A stretch of 64,000 nucleotides of DNA from Streptomyces sp. WM6378 (GCF_001279695.1 NZ_LGDD01000212.1:27877-91876), one strand, 5' to 3'; shown: positions 50,036 through 57,331, counted from the stretch's first letter. Numbers and translations: made by a program. Notes: generated by a model not told the origin, from the letters alone.

Positions 50036-50392
50036 ATGCTGCATGGCCGGACTTCATGCAGCACGCCGCCCTGCAGCGAGGCGCCGGCCCGCCGTGCTGC
50101 CCGGCACGCTGCCCCCAGCGCTCCGCAGAAGCAAAGGACGGGGAGCAGCGCGCGACGGGCAAGGCTGCTGCGCGAGCGCTCCGGGCGCGCCGCTGCCGCC
50201 GCTGCTCCTGGCTGCTGCCGCTCTGATCTGCGGAAACGTGAGGCAGCGCGGCCGAGCAGCAGACGGTGGCGGGCTGCGCAGCACGTGCAGCACAGCCCGG
50301 CGCGCTGCGCACTCCCGGGTGCTCGCCGAGAGTGCTGCGCGCGGCTGCTGCTGCAGCCCACCGGCGTGCAGCGGACTGGACGGGCTACCAGG
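50036..50392. repeat. GCWGC-dense tract 2
   Basis: About 24 GCAGC/GCTGC pentamers in ~355 nt, roughly fifteen-fold over expectation, some as GCTGCTGCTGC runs. It ends inside the 3' end of the 50385 gene. No gene seen. Same character as 46930-47240 but not an obvious sequence copy of it. Confidence 0.5.
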
Positions 50393-50738
50393 CGACGTTG
50401 ATCAGATACTCGCCCGGCTCCAGGTGCCCGCTGCACGCGAGGTCGTGCAGCAGCGCCCCGGGGTACGGGTCGTAGCCGAGGGTGCCGGCCCGCCACCTGC
50501 CGAGCGTCTCCGCGACCTCGGGGTCCAGGCCCTCGCGCCAGGTGAAGTGTGATCCCGCTTCGGCGTCCGGGTCGTAGTGCTCGTAGTTCGCGGACACCTT
50601 TACCGCGTGGAGCGCGCCGTTGTGCGCTTCGAGGCCGCGAATCACGCTGTACGGCAGGCCGTAGTGCGCGGTGATGAAGTTCTCGAGGTCCTTGTACTCG
50701 ACGTGCAGGTAGGCCTTGGTCGTCGTCTTGAGGGGCAA
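50385..50738 (-). CDS. Unknown 117-residue protein
   Basis: 117 residues. AYLHVEYKDLENFITAHYGL, ANYEHYDPDAEAG and PYPGALLHDLACSGHLEPGE. A compact alpha/beta protein with no known motif. ATG at 50738. Separated from the upstream gene by a 10-bp hairpin. Confidence 0.7.
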   Translation of the reverse strand: MPLKTTTKAYLHVEYKDLENFITAHYGLPYSVIRGLEAHNGALHAVKVSANYEHYDPDAEAGSHFTWREGLDPEVAETLGRWRAGTLGYDPYPGALLHDLACSGHLEPGEYLINVAW

Positions 50739-50761
50739 GTCGGGTCCTTCCGTTCGGGGAA

Positions 50762-50784
50762 GGCCCCGGCCGTCGGCCGGGGCC
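50762..50784 (-). terminator. Hairpin terminator
   Basis: Perfect 10-bp stem GGCCCCGGCC / GGCCGGGGCC with a 3-nt loop, 12 nt after the stop of the 50796 gene. Confidence 0.75.
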
Positions 50785-50795
50785 GGTGGGGCGGT

Positions 50796-51380
50796 TCAGG
50801 CCGCCGGGGCTCGGTTGAGGTGGATGGCGCTGGCGCTCGGCTCGCCGAAGTGGCGGCGGCCGCCGACGGTGACGGCGATCCACGCGGGGCGGCACTGCTC
50901 GGGATTTCCGTACTGGGCCAGCAGCGGCGCCGTGACGGTGGCGACGGCGGTACGGCTCGGGCCGCCGCTCCAGCCGACGGTGATCTCGTAGCGCTGCATC
51001 CCGTGCCCGCGGCCGCAGCGCACGGAGAACTTCACCCCGGGGAAGGTGCGGCGCAGCAGCCGACGCAGGTACTCCGCCGTGGCTCGCATCGTCAGGCCCA
51101 GCACGGCGTTCATCAGCTCGTCCTCGGAGGGTTCCGGGATGACGGAGGTGTGGCGGACGTGGGTGACGCCGGTGGGCCGACCGTCGGCGGTGCGCAGCTC
51201 GTAGCGGGTCGCGGGCAGGCCCCGGAGGACGTCGGCGGCGCACATGCCGCAGGAACACGGCTGGACCGTCGCCGGGCCGTGGAGGCGCGTCGCGGTGCCG
51301 ACGTAGCGGACCGCGGCGCCCGGGGTGAGGCGCAGGGCGAGGTAGGCGGCGCTGAGGCGGCGGGCGGTGGCGGAGGTCAT
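50796..51380 (-). CDS. LPD29-like protein, paralogue 1
   Basis: 194 residues from the ATG at 51380. Shares with the 55866 protein: YLALRL, QPCSC, YELRT, HVRHTSV, FSVR and a WSGGP block followed by ATVTAPLLAQY. The last part resembles the LPD29 domain of large polyvalent and plasmid proteins (assignment from memory, tentative). Function unknown. Driven by a type A promoter with leader hairpin. Confidence 0.72.
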   Translation of the reverse strand: MTSATARRLSAAYLALRLTPGAAVRYVGTATRLHGPATVQPCSCGMCAADVLRGLPATRYELRTADGRPTGVTHVRHTSVIPEPSEDELMNAVLGLTMRATAEYLRRLLRRTFPGVKFSVRCGRGHGMQRYEITVGWSGGPSRTAVATVTAPLLAQYGNPEQCRPAWIAVTVGGRRHFGEPSASAIHLNRAPAA

Positions 51381-51421
51381 GGCGCACGTCCTTCGGTCGG
51401 GGAGTTCGTGGTGGCCGGTCG

Positions 51422-51492
51422 GGCGCTTGCGTCGCCGTCCCTGCAATCACTAATGTACCCGAAGAGGGTGCGTAAATCAAGTATGAAGGGGC
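51422..51492 (-). promoter_or_regulatory. Type A promoter plus leader hairpin
   Basis: GCCCCTT box (51486-51492), -35 TTGATT (51475-51480), 17-bp spacer, -10 TACATT (51452-51457). Leader hairpin 51422-51436: stem GGCG/CGCC, loop ACGCAAG. Confidence 0.8.
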
Positions 51493-51560
51493 ATTGTTCG
51501 GGACCTCTGCGCGCTGGGACGGGTGCGGGACCGTGCTCCCCGGACGGGCCGGCGCACCCC

Positions 51561-51974
51561 CTACCCGTACGGCCCGGCCCAGTCCTCGGCGCTCATGTAC
51601 TGGTGGGCGTTCTCGCCGCCGTGGGCGCGGACCAGAGCATGCAGCAGGTTGGCCGGGACCGGACCGAACCACAGGGTGGCCGCGGCGTCGTACGGGTCCT
51701 GGCGCGGGCTTGCGGGAAGCGGCGCGGGCCATTCGGCGGGCGCGGCGAGCGGCGGGACCAGGCCCACCTGGAGCGCGTCGTAGGGGCACGCGAAATCGGC
51801 GGGCGCACTCGCGGGCAGATCCCACCGGGAGGGGCGCGGCGAGGCGGGCCGAGGGCTGCACTGACTGGTGTGGCCCGTAATGATCTGGATCTCGAACCAG
51901 TCCTCCAGGCGCACCTGGAGGACGGCGCCGGCGGTGCCGCTCGCGATGGCGGCGTCGGTGATCTCTGTGCGCAT
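51561..51974 (-). CDS. Unknown 137-residue protein
   Basis: 137 residues from the ATG at 51974 (AGGAAG upstream). VLQVRLEDWFEIQIITGHTS, then PVPANLLHALVRAHGGENAH. Not recognised. Unlike its neighbours it has no type A promoter; instead a cluster of TGTCACGC repeats lies upstream. Confidence 0.7.
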   Translation of the reverse strand: MRTEITDAAIASGTAGAVLQVRLEDWFEIQIITGHTSQCSPRPASPRPSRWDLPASAPADFACPYDALQVGLVPPLAAPAEWPAPLPASPRQDPYDAAATLWFGPVPANLLHALVRAHGGENAHQYMSAEDWAGPYG

Positions 51975-52033
51975 GACTGCTTCCTGTCGAGTCGGGACGG
52001 GCCCCGCGGAGGGCCTGACGGGCGGGCCGGCGG

Positions 52034-52170
52034 GTGTCACGCACCCTGCTCACGGAGGGGTGTCACGGAGGCTGTCACGCCCGGGAGCGTGACAGCTGTG
52101 ACCTGCTAAAACGTGCTCTGAAGGGCGATTTCGGGGCCGCCGCACCTTCCGGCTCGGCGGCGTGACAGGC
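52034..52170. repeat. TGTCACGC repeat cluster with a perfect inverted repeat
   Basis: TGTCACG(C/G) at about 52035, 52061 and 52073; the inverted form GCGTGACA at 52087 and about 52162. The central pair forms GCTGTCACGC-CCGGGA-GCGTGACAGC (52071-52096), 10-bp arms. Located upstream of the 51561 gene. Likely an operator or other protein-binding array. Confidence 0.6.
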
Positions 52171-52175
52171 GGGAC

Positions 52176-52682
52176 TCAGCAGGAGAAGCGGCGGGGGCGG
52201 GAGAGGGGGATCTCGGTGCACCCGGGGTGCAGGGCGCTCGGGCCGGTGACGCCGCGCTGGTCGAACTCGCTCGCGTCGTAGAGCCAGGGGCGACTCCGCC
52301 GGTCCCAACGTCCGCTGTAGTTGGGGCCAGCCGTGCGCGGAGCGAACGCCCACGCGTGAGACTGCGCCCAGTCGCCTTCCCGCGGGCCGCCGCTGAGGGT
52401 GTCCAGGCACGTCCAGGCGAGCGGCGTGAAGTGGCGCCGCAGGGGGTGCTTCACGTCCTCCCACCCCCACTCCTGCGAGAGGTACTCCGCCTCCAGGGAC
52501 TTGAGCTGGGAGAGGCTCGCACCGTAGTGGTGCAGGATCGCGGCCGCGAGCGTCGCGGGCTTGCCGTGGTACACGAACTGCGTGAACTCCGGGTGCGCGT
52601 CGTCGGCGCGCAGCGGGTTGCCGTCGAGGAGTTCGTGGAGGGTCTGGTGGAGGTCGCTGGCGGTGTGGCGGACGCGCGGCAT
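52176..52682 (-). CDS. Unknown 168-residue protein
   Basis: 168 residues from the ATG at 52682 (GAGGAG 7 nt upstream). Helical N-terminus (TASDLHQTLHELLDGNPLRA), then SQLKSLEAEYLSQEWGWED; the C-terminus is Arg/Trp-rich. Not recognised. Driven by the type A promoter at 52749. Confidence 0.7.
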   Translation of the reverse strand: MPRVRHTASDLHQTLHELLDGNPLRADDAHPEFTQFVYHGKPATLAAAILHHYGASLSQLKSLEAEYLSQEWGWEDVKHPLRRHFTPLAWTCLDTLSGGPREGDWAQSHAWAFAPRTAGPNYSGRWDRRSRPWLYDASEFDQRGVTGPSALHPGCTEIPLSRPRRFSC

Positions 52683-52721
52683 GTTCGGCTCCTCGGGGTG
52701 GCGGGTTCGTGGTGTCGCCGT

Positions 52722-52777
52722 GGTGCTTGCATCACCTCGACATTCACTAATGTACTCCAATAGGGCGCTATCGTCAA
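52722..52777 (-). promoter_or_regulatory. Type A promoter plus leader hairpin
   Basis: -35 TTGACG (52772-52777), 17-bp spacer, -10 TACATT (52749-52754). The upstream GACCCTT box is not preserved here. Leader hairpin 52722-52736: stem GGTG/CACC, loop ATGCAAG. Confidence 0.78.
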
Positions 52778-52811
52778 ACCTGTACCACTGTGAAGGGGGC
52801 GGCGGATGCCG

Positions 52812-52982
52812 TCAGCTTCCGCCGAGGGCCCGGCGCCGGCGCTCGTCCGCCTCGGCCTGCGCCGCCGCGGACCGTGCGGAGAACAGACGCCGGTACCGAT
52901 CCAGATCGCAGTCCTTGAGCGGCTGGGCCATGGCGGCGCTGTACGCCTCGAAGGAGGGGCGCCGAACCTCGGAGGCGGTCAC
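52812..52982 (-). CDS. Small helical protein, coupled
   Basis: 56 residues. The GTG at 52982 overlaps the stop of the preceding frame as GTGA. Begins MTASEVRRPSFEAYSAAMAQ and ends in a charged helix (AQAEADERRRRALGGS). No family recognised. Confidence 0.55.
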   Translation of the reverse strand: MTASEVRRPSFEAYSAAMAQPLKDCDLDRYRRLFSARSAAAQAEADERRRRALGGS

Positions 52983-53330
52983 CGGCCGTTTGCCTCGTCG
53001 GCGCACGGCGTGGCGTACGACAGGGGCGCGGGCTCGTCCACCCAACCCAGCACACGGCGTGCGCGCTGACGCCACGACGGGCCGCCGAACCCCCTCGCGC
53101 ACGCACCGCACACGATCCGCCGCACATCTCGAACATCTCTGCCGGGGACGCGGTCAGGCAGCGGGGGCAGCACCCCTCGGTCCATGCCGGGGGTGGCACG
53201 GCGTGTTCACCAAACCCGTGATGATCACGCGGCCGCAGTGTGTGCACGCGGCTCCGAAGAGGGCGTAGTGGTCGCAGCGGGGGCAGAGCTGCGCGGCGGT
53301 CGTCGTGGCGGCGGAATTGGCGGTCGTGAC
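52979..53330 (-). pseudogene. Zinc-ribbon gene apparently split across three frames
   Basis: Three consecutive frames carry Cys-rich, protein-like pieces: AAQLCPRCDHYALFGAACTH plus CGRV (53330-53225), TEGCCPRCLTASPAEMFEM (about 53200-53130), and RRIVCGACARGFGGPSWRQR to the stop at 52979. The first piece has a ribosome binding site (GAGGAG) but GTC where a GTG start is expected. It reads as a decayed or mis-sequenced zinc-ribbon gene. Only the last piece has an ATG (53185), without a ribosome binding site. Confidence 0.45.
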
Positions 53331-53411
53331 GGGACTCCTCGGCGAACTTGGTCGGGGCGGCGCTGGCGGGGGTGTCGGACGCCGGGAAACGGCGGGGACG
53401 GGGGCCGGTGC

Positions 53412-53708
53412 TCAGCGCAGCTGGCGCCGGGTGGTGACGGAGTAGCGGGTTAGCTGGATCCAGTCGCAGCCGCCGTGGACGTACAGGTCGCCGGTAGAGG
53501 GGTCCTCGCCGGACCGGTCGACGTCGAGCGTGCTGTAGCGGGCGAGGTCGCGCACGAGGTCGAGGAAGTCGTCGGCCGCCAGGTCCCGGTCGGTGTAGAC
53601 GCCTTTGACTGAGCCGCCCTCGTAGTCCTCGCCGGCTTCGAGGATCCACACGCTCGGCCCCTGGCTGTCGGTGGAGTGCTCGGTGGCGGTGGTGGCGAGC
53701 TCAGACAT
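53412..53708 (-). CDS. Small acidic unknown protein
   Basis: 98 residues, acidic. VWILEAGEDYEGGSVKGVYT, then DLYVHGGCDWIQLTRYSVTT. ATG at 53708 after AAAGGGAG. Head gene of the type A unit at 53782. Confidence 0.7.
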   Translation of the reverse strand: MSELATTATEHSTDSQGPSVWILEAGEDYEGGSVKGVYTDRDLAADDFLDLVRDLARYSTLDVDRSGEDPSTGDLYVHGGCDWIQLTRYSVTTRRQLR

Positions 53709-53748
53709 GGGCGCTACTCCCTTTCGAGGCGGGGGCCGTGGTGGTCGA

Positions 53749-53821
53749 GGTGGGCTTGCCTCCCCCCTCTATCTATTCACGAATGTACTCTAGAGATTCC
53801 ATTCCAGTCAAACTAAAAGGG
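53749..53821 (-). promoter_or_regulatory. Type A promoter plus leader hairpin
   Basis: GCGCCCTTTTAGT box, -35 TTGACT (53806-53811), 18-bp spacer, -10 TACATT (53782-53787). Leader hairpin: GGG/CCC core with loop AGGCAAG (53752-53764), extended past one mismatch. Confidence 0.72.
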
Positions 53822-54070
53822 CGCATGGGTGTGGTGTGGGCGGTGATGCTGCGCGCCGGACCGGATGTGGGCGGGCGCCGCCCGCCCCCCCGGGACGGCC
53901 CTGACCAGGGCTCCGGGCGCAGAGGTTGGCGCGCGAGCCGGGCACCTCCCGCGCAGCCGGCGGCTGCAGCCGACAACGTGGTGTCCCCCTGCCCCCGGGC
54001 GGCGCGCAAGGTGGGCCCGGCGGCCGGGGAATGTGACGGCGGGACGCTCTTGAGGCGCCCCGCCCGGTGG

Positions 54071-54613
54071 TCACTTGCTGTACGCGGCCCGGTCGCCGGG
54101 CTCCCACACGAAGCTCTCGCCAATCCAGTCGTCGTCCGCCGTGTCGTTGTTGACCGGCTCGGTGAGTGCGGCCGCAACGGTGGCGCGGCGGTGGGCGATG
54201 TAGTGCAGGGCGAGCAGCGCCGAGAGGGCGCCGAGCGCGGCGAGCGTTCCGGAGGTCGGCGGCGGGACGGCGGCGTAAGCGCGGTCGATGGCCAGGGCCG
54301 TCATCAATGCGAGCGCCACGAGCAGGCCCAGCAAGTCCGTGACGATCGCGAGGGCGGCCCATCCCCGGCGCACGCTCAACGGCCGGTGCTCCCAGGGGCG
54401 GGGCGGGCCCTCGGGGGCGAGAGCGTGCGCCAGCAGCATCACGCCGAGCTGAACGCCTCCGAGGAGGGCGAGGAGGACCGCCGTTGCTGCGCCTCCGTAG
54501 GTGACGGCCGTCAGCAGGCCGGGCAGCAGCATGAGCAGGACGAGGTGGTGCAGGAGGGTGCACTGGCGGTGTGGGCAGGCGCGGGTGGGCAGGTGGCCCT
54601 GGTCGGCGTTCAC
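54071..54613 (-). CDS. Four-helix membrane protein
   Basis: 180 residues from a GTG at 54613 (GGGAG 8 nt upstream). N-terminal ACPHRQCTLLHH, then four hydrophobic segments and a tail HYIAHRRATVAAAL followed by ESFVWEPGD. Resembles the 54700 protein (PHRWCTL, HHVAHRRAR), so the pair probably arose by duplication. Function unknown. Confidence 0.7.
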   Translation of the reverse strand: MNADQGHLPTRACPHRQCTLLHHLVLLMLLPGLLTAVTYGGAATAVLLALLGGVQLGVMLLAHALAPEGPPRPWEHRPLSVRRGWAALAIVTDLLGLLVALALMTALAIDRAYAAVPPPTSGTLAALGALSALLALHYIAHRRATVAAALTEPVNNDTADDDWIGESFVWEPGDRAAYSK

Positions 54614-54656
54614 AGCGGAGTCTCCCGGGCGGAGTTGAGGTACACGCGGGCGCGGG

Positions 54657-54690
54657 GCCGGTGGCCGGGCAGGAGCGCCCGGCCACCGGC
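54657..54690 (-). terminator. Strong intercistronic hairpin
   Basis: Perfect 14-bp stem GCCGGTGGCCGGGC / GCCCGGCCACCGGC with a 6-nt loop, between the two membrane-protein genes. Terminator or attenuator. Confidence 0.75.
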
Positions 54691-54699
54691 GGGCGGGTC

Positions 54700-55113
54700 T
54701 CAATACCGGCGGGCGCGGCGGTGCGCGACGTGGTGGACGGCGCACAGGGCCAGGAAGGCCGTCACCGTGATGACGCCGCCGGAGGAGAAGAGCACCGATC
54801 CGGAGCCGCCGCCGAGCTGGGCGCCGATGATGAGACCGGCCGCGATGAGCAGCACTAGGACGTCCGTGGTGAGCGCCACGGCGGCCCGCGCCGGGCGGAT
54901 CGGGCGCTTGGGGGCACGGCGGGTGGCGCGCAGCGCCCCGGCCATCATGAGCAGTCCGAGGACGGCGAGAGCGACGAGTGCGAGCACCGTCACGTTGGCG
55001 CCGCCGCCGAACAGGGCGGGCAGGACGCCCACGACGAGGACCGAGCGGCCGACCAGGGTGCACCAGCGGTGCGGGAAGGTCTGGGCGATGCCGTGCTGTG
55101 CGGTGCAGCTCAT
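54700..55113 (-). CDS. Four-helix membrane protein, paralogue of the 54071 gene
   Basis: 137 residues. PHRWCTLVGRSVLVVGVLPA, further hydrophobic segments and C-terminal HHVAHRRARRY. Shorter than its paralogue. ATG at 55113 after GAGGAG. Directly behind the type A promoter at 55190. Confidence 0.7.
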   Translation of the reverse strand: MSCTAQHGIAQTFPHRWCTLVGRSVLVVGVLPALFGGGANVTVLALVALAVLGLLMMAGALRATRRAPKRPIRPARAAVALTTDVLVLLIAAGLIIGAQLGGGSGSVLFSSGGVITVTAFLALCAVHHVAHRRARRY

Positions 55114-55155
55114 CAGGATCCGACTCCTCGTAAGGGGTGTTCGCGGTGTCCGGGG

Positions 55156-55230
55156 CGAGTGCCTGCTTCACCCGTCGCCGTTACTCACTAATGTACCCAA
55201 GAAGGGTTGTTAAGGCAAGTTACAAGGGTC
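55156..55230 (-). promoter_or_regulatory. Type A promoter plus leader hairpin
   Basis: GACCCTT (55224-55230), -35 TTGCCT (55213-55218), 17-bp spacer, -10 TACATT (55190-55195). Leader hairpin 55156-55174: stem with one G.U pair (GGGTG/CACTC core), loop AAGCAGG. Confidence 0.78.
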
Positions 55231-55254
55231 ATTGAAGGCGTGGGAATTCCGGGG

Positions 55255-55464
55255 TCAGGTGCGAGCGGCCCGGCGGCGGGCGTGCCGCCGGGCCAGCGCC
55301 GCTTCAACGGGGCGGGCCCAGTGCGCGGCCGCGACGGCGGCGCAGAGTCGTGCCCACAGCGGCGCGTCCTGGTGCGCCGCGAAGTGCCACGAGGCGTTGA
55401 AGAGGAAGGCCGTGGTGCCGAACGCGAGGATGTGAGCGGTGCTGAAGATGCGTTCGTAGAGCAT
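55255..55464 (-). CDS. Small basic protein with a hydrophobic segment
   Basis: 69 residues. ERIFSTAHILAFGTTAFLFN, then an Arg/Ala-rich C-terminus (ALARRHARRRAART). Second gene of the unit starting at 55734. Unknown function. Confidence 0.6.
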   Translation of the reverse strand: MLYERIFSTAHILAFGTTAFLFNASWHFAAHQDAPLWARLCAAVAAAHWARPVEAALARRHARRRAART

Positions 55465-55502
55465 GCGTTGCCCTTCTGGGGGAGTGGTCGCGGAAGTGCG
55501 GG

Positions 55503-55531
55503 GCCGGGCGGCCTCGGCGGGGCCGCCCGGC
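55503..55531 (-). terminator. Intercistronic hairpin
   Basis: Perfect 11-bp stem GCCGGGCGGCC / GGCCGCCCGGC with a 7-nt loop, between the 63- and 69-residue genes. Confidence 0.7.
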
Positions 55532-55542
55532 AGTGGGTTGGG

Positions 55543-55734
55543 TCAGCAGGGCATCTCACGGTGGCAGGCGTGGCAGCAGCGCCCGCAGCTCGCCTCGCAG
55601 TTGATCTGGACTCGCTCGCCGCAGCCTTCGCACGCGATGTCCGCGTCGTCGGGGGCGAAATAGCCGCCGATGCCGCTCCCGTCGGCGCATGCACACAGAG
55701 CGGTGGTGGTGCGGGGGGTGGCGGTGAACTGCAT
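55543..55734 (-). CDS. Small Cys-rich zinc-binding-type protein
   Basis: 63 residues with ten Cys: ALCACADGSG, IACEGCGERVQINCEASCGR and CCHACHREMPC, a spacing fit for two zinc sites. ATG at 55734 after GAGGAG. First gene of its unit. A partner-binding or nucleic-acid-binding role is possible. Confidence 0.7.
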   Translation of the reverse strand: MQFTATPRTTTALCACADGSGIGGYFAPDDADIACEGCGERVQINCEASCGRCCHACHREMPC

Positions 55735-55772
55735 CTCGACTCCTCGGAGCGGCGTATCAGTGGTGATCGTCC

Positions 55773-55844
55773 GGGCGCTTGCTTCGCCCTTTCGGTATTC
55801 ACTATTGTACCTCAATAGGGAGTGGCAATCAAATTTATAGGGTC
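55773..55844 (-). promoter_or_regulatory. Type A promoter plus leader hairpin
   Basis: GACCCTATAAA box (to 55844), -35 TTGATT (55827-55832), 17-bp spacer, -10 TACAAT (55804-55809). Leader hairpin 55773-55789: stem GGGCG/CGCCC, loop AAGCAAG. Confidence 0.8.
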
Positions 55845-55865
55845 GCGGCGGGCCCGGATGGGGTG

Positions 55866-56435
55866 TCAGCGGCGGTTCAGGGTGATTGCGTCCACGAGGG
55901 GCGTCCCGTGCGTCGCGCGGCCGAACCGGGTGACAGTGACCGGTCGTGCCCGGCGGCGCCCCGGCGTGGCGTAGTCGGCGAGCAGCGGCGCGGCGACGGT
56001 CGCCACCTCGGTGTCTAAGGGGCCGCCGCTCCAGCTCACCGCCAGCCGCCAGCCGCGCCGGGCCCGTACCGAGAACCGCACCCCGGGGAAGCGCGCGCTG
56101 AGCAGTGTGCGCAGATGGGCGGCGGTGCGCGGCAGTGGCAGGACGGGCGGGTAGGTCCGGAACAGCTCATCGGGGTGAAGGTGAGGGACGACCGAGGTGT
56201 GCCGGACGTGGACGAGGGGCGCCATGTCGCCGTCGTCGGTGCGCAGTTCGTAGTGCGTGCCGGGAGCGCCGAGGAGCGTCGCGGACATGCAGAGCGAGCA
56301 GGCGCAGGGCTGCGCGATCCAGATACGGCGTATCCCGTCGCCCTCGTGCCGTACCCAGGTCCCGGCGGGGAGCCGCAGTGCCAGGTAGCCGGCCTCCTGC
56401 GAGCCGCAGGCCGTCGCGGTCATGGTCGCCGTCAT
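55866..56435 (-). CDS. LPD29-like protein, paralogue 2
   Basis: 189 residues. Shares the ordered blocks YLALRL, QPCAC, HYELRT, HVRHTSV, FSVR, WSGGP and VAAPLLADY with the 50796 protein. Two Cys pairs (QPCACSLC) could bind metal. Last gene of the unit starting at 57096. Function unknown. Confidence 0.72.
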   Translation of the reverse strand: MTATMTATACGSQEAGYLALRLPAGTWVRHEGDGIRRIWIAQPCACSLCMSATLLGAPGTHYELRTDDGDMAPLVHVRHTSVVPHLHPDELFRTYPPVLPLPRTAAHLRTLLSARFPGVRFSVRARRGWRLAVSWSGGPLDTEVATVAAPLLADYATPGRRRARPVTVTRFGRATHGTPLVDAITLNRR

Positions 56436-56485
56436 GCTCGTGTCCTTCTTCCGCTGTCCGGGAGGTCGTTGGGTGTCGCGGGCCG

Positions 56486-56749
56486 CTACGCGGACGCGGG
56501 CCGCAGCGCGTCGAGCAGGGTCCCGTCGAGGTCGTATCCGACCGCCTCCCGGCCCTGGTACTCGGCGTCGACGACCTCGCGGGGCAGGTCCATGCCGTAG
56601 CCGTACGAGGTGACATCCGGGCCGGTCTGCGCCGAGGCGGTCACGTCCAGGAGGGCGCGGAAGGCGGCCCTGGCCTGCTCCAGGGTGAGCGCGTCGCTGT
56701 CGATGAGCGTGCGGATCACGGCCTGGCGTTCGATGGCTCGCTGGTCCAT
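56486..56749 (-). CDS. Small unknown protein
   Basis: 87 residues from the ATG at 56749. Helical N-terminus (ERQAVIRTLIDSDALTLEQA), then SYGYGMDLPREVVDAEYQGR. Middle gene of a three-gene unit. Not recognised. Confidence 0.65.
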   Translation of the reverse strand: MDQRAIERQAVIRTLIDSDALTLEQARAAFRALLDVTASAQTGPDVTSYGYGMDLPREVVDAEYQGREAVGYDLDGTLLDALRPASA

Positions 56750-56783
56750 GGGGTCCTCCTCAAGGTCGGGGGTGTTCGGGGCT

Positions 56784-56805
56784 GGGGCGGCCGGTCGGCC
56801 GCCCC
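56784..56805 (-). terminator. Intercistronic hairpin
   Basis: Perfect 9-bp stem GGGGCGGCC / GGCCGCCCC with a GGTC loop, 13 nt after the stop of the 56818 gene. Confidence 0.7.
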
Positions 56806-56817
56806 GGGCGTGGCGGG

Positions 56818-57096
56818 TCAGACGACCCGCATCCCGAACAGGCGGGGGGTGGTGTCGCGGACGCCGCACCAGTCGTCGGCGCAGTCTGGGCACATCTGGT
56901 GGGGGCAGCCGCAGTCGTCGAGTTCGTCGCCGACGTGCCATCCGGCGTCGTGCGCCGCGTCGGTGCCCTCGTCCGCGTCGTCGAGGAAGGCGGAGAGCTT
57001 GCCGCACTGGCCGCACTCGATCCGGTCGAAGTCGGTGACCTCAAGCGCGTCGGTGCCGAGGAGGCGGTACGTGGTCTCGGTGAGCATGGCGGTCAT
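56818..57096 (-). CDS. Small Cys-rich acidic protein, first of a three-gene unit
   Basis: 92 residues. IECGQCGKLSAFLDDADEGT, then DCGCPHQMCPDCADDWCG: enough Cys/His for two zinc sites. ATG at 57096 after GAGGAG. Expressed leftward from the divergent promoter pair at 57166/57235. Confidence 0.7.
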   Translation of the reverse strand: MTAMLTETTYRLLGTDALEVTDFDRIECGQCGKLSAFLDDADEGTDAAHDAGWHVGDELDDCGCPHQMCPDCADDWCGVRDTTPRLFGMRVV

Positions 57097-57134
57097 GGCG
57101 CACTCCTCGCGGCGATGGTTCGTGGTGGCCGGTT

Positions 57135-57206
57135 GGGTGCTTGCTCACCCGTTCCGACAAACACAAATGTACCCACGGGAGGGTGGAAAGTCAAATTAAA
57201 AGGGTC
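57135..57206 (-). promoter_or_regulatory. Type A promoter plus leader hairpin, leftward half of a divergent pair
   Basis: GACCCTTTTAAT box (to 57206), -35 TTGACT (57189-57194), 17-bp spacer, -10 TACATT (57166-57171). Leader hairpin 57135-57150: stem GGGTG/CACCC, loop AGCAAG (6 nt). Confidence 0.8.
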
Positions 57207-57234
57207 GCTCGCGGGATGGGTCGGGAGATGTGAC

Positions 57235-57303
57235 GACCCTTAAAAATTGACCCATGGTGGTGCATGGGGTACATTAGTGAATGCGAGGTGATGCAAGCAC
57301 CTC
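57235..57303 (+). promoter_or_regulatory. Type A promoter plus leader hairpin, rightward half of a divergent pair
   Basis: GACCCTTAAAAA (from 57235), -35 TTGACC (57247-57252), 17-bp spacer, -10 TACATT (57270-57275). Leader hairpin 57285-57303: stem GAGGTG/CACCTC, loop ATGCAAG, the longest stem of the set. Confidence 0.82.
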
Positions 57304-57331
57304 GCACCACCACGACCACCCGGAGACCTAC

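Noticed and set aside
42808..57303. Leader peptide (G-D/E-A-S-T/A) as an explanation for the conserved leader sequence
   Set aside because: The frame is broken by a stop or shift at several sites (for example 46843, 57135 and 53752), and the GCAAGC codons are invariant while flanking bases covary, which fits RNA structure better. Two leaders are in frame with their genes, so the idea is not fully excluded.
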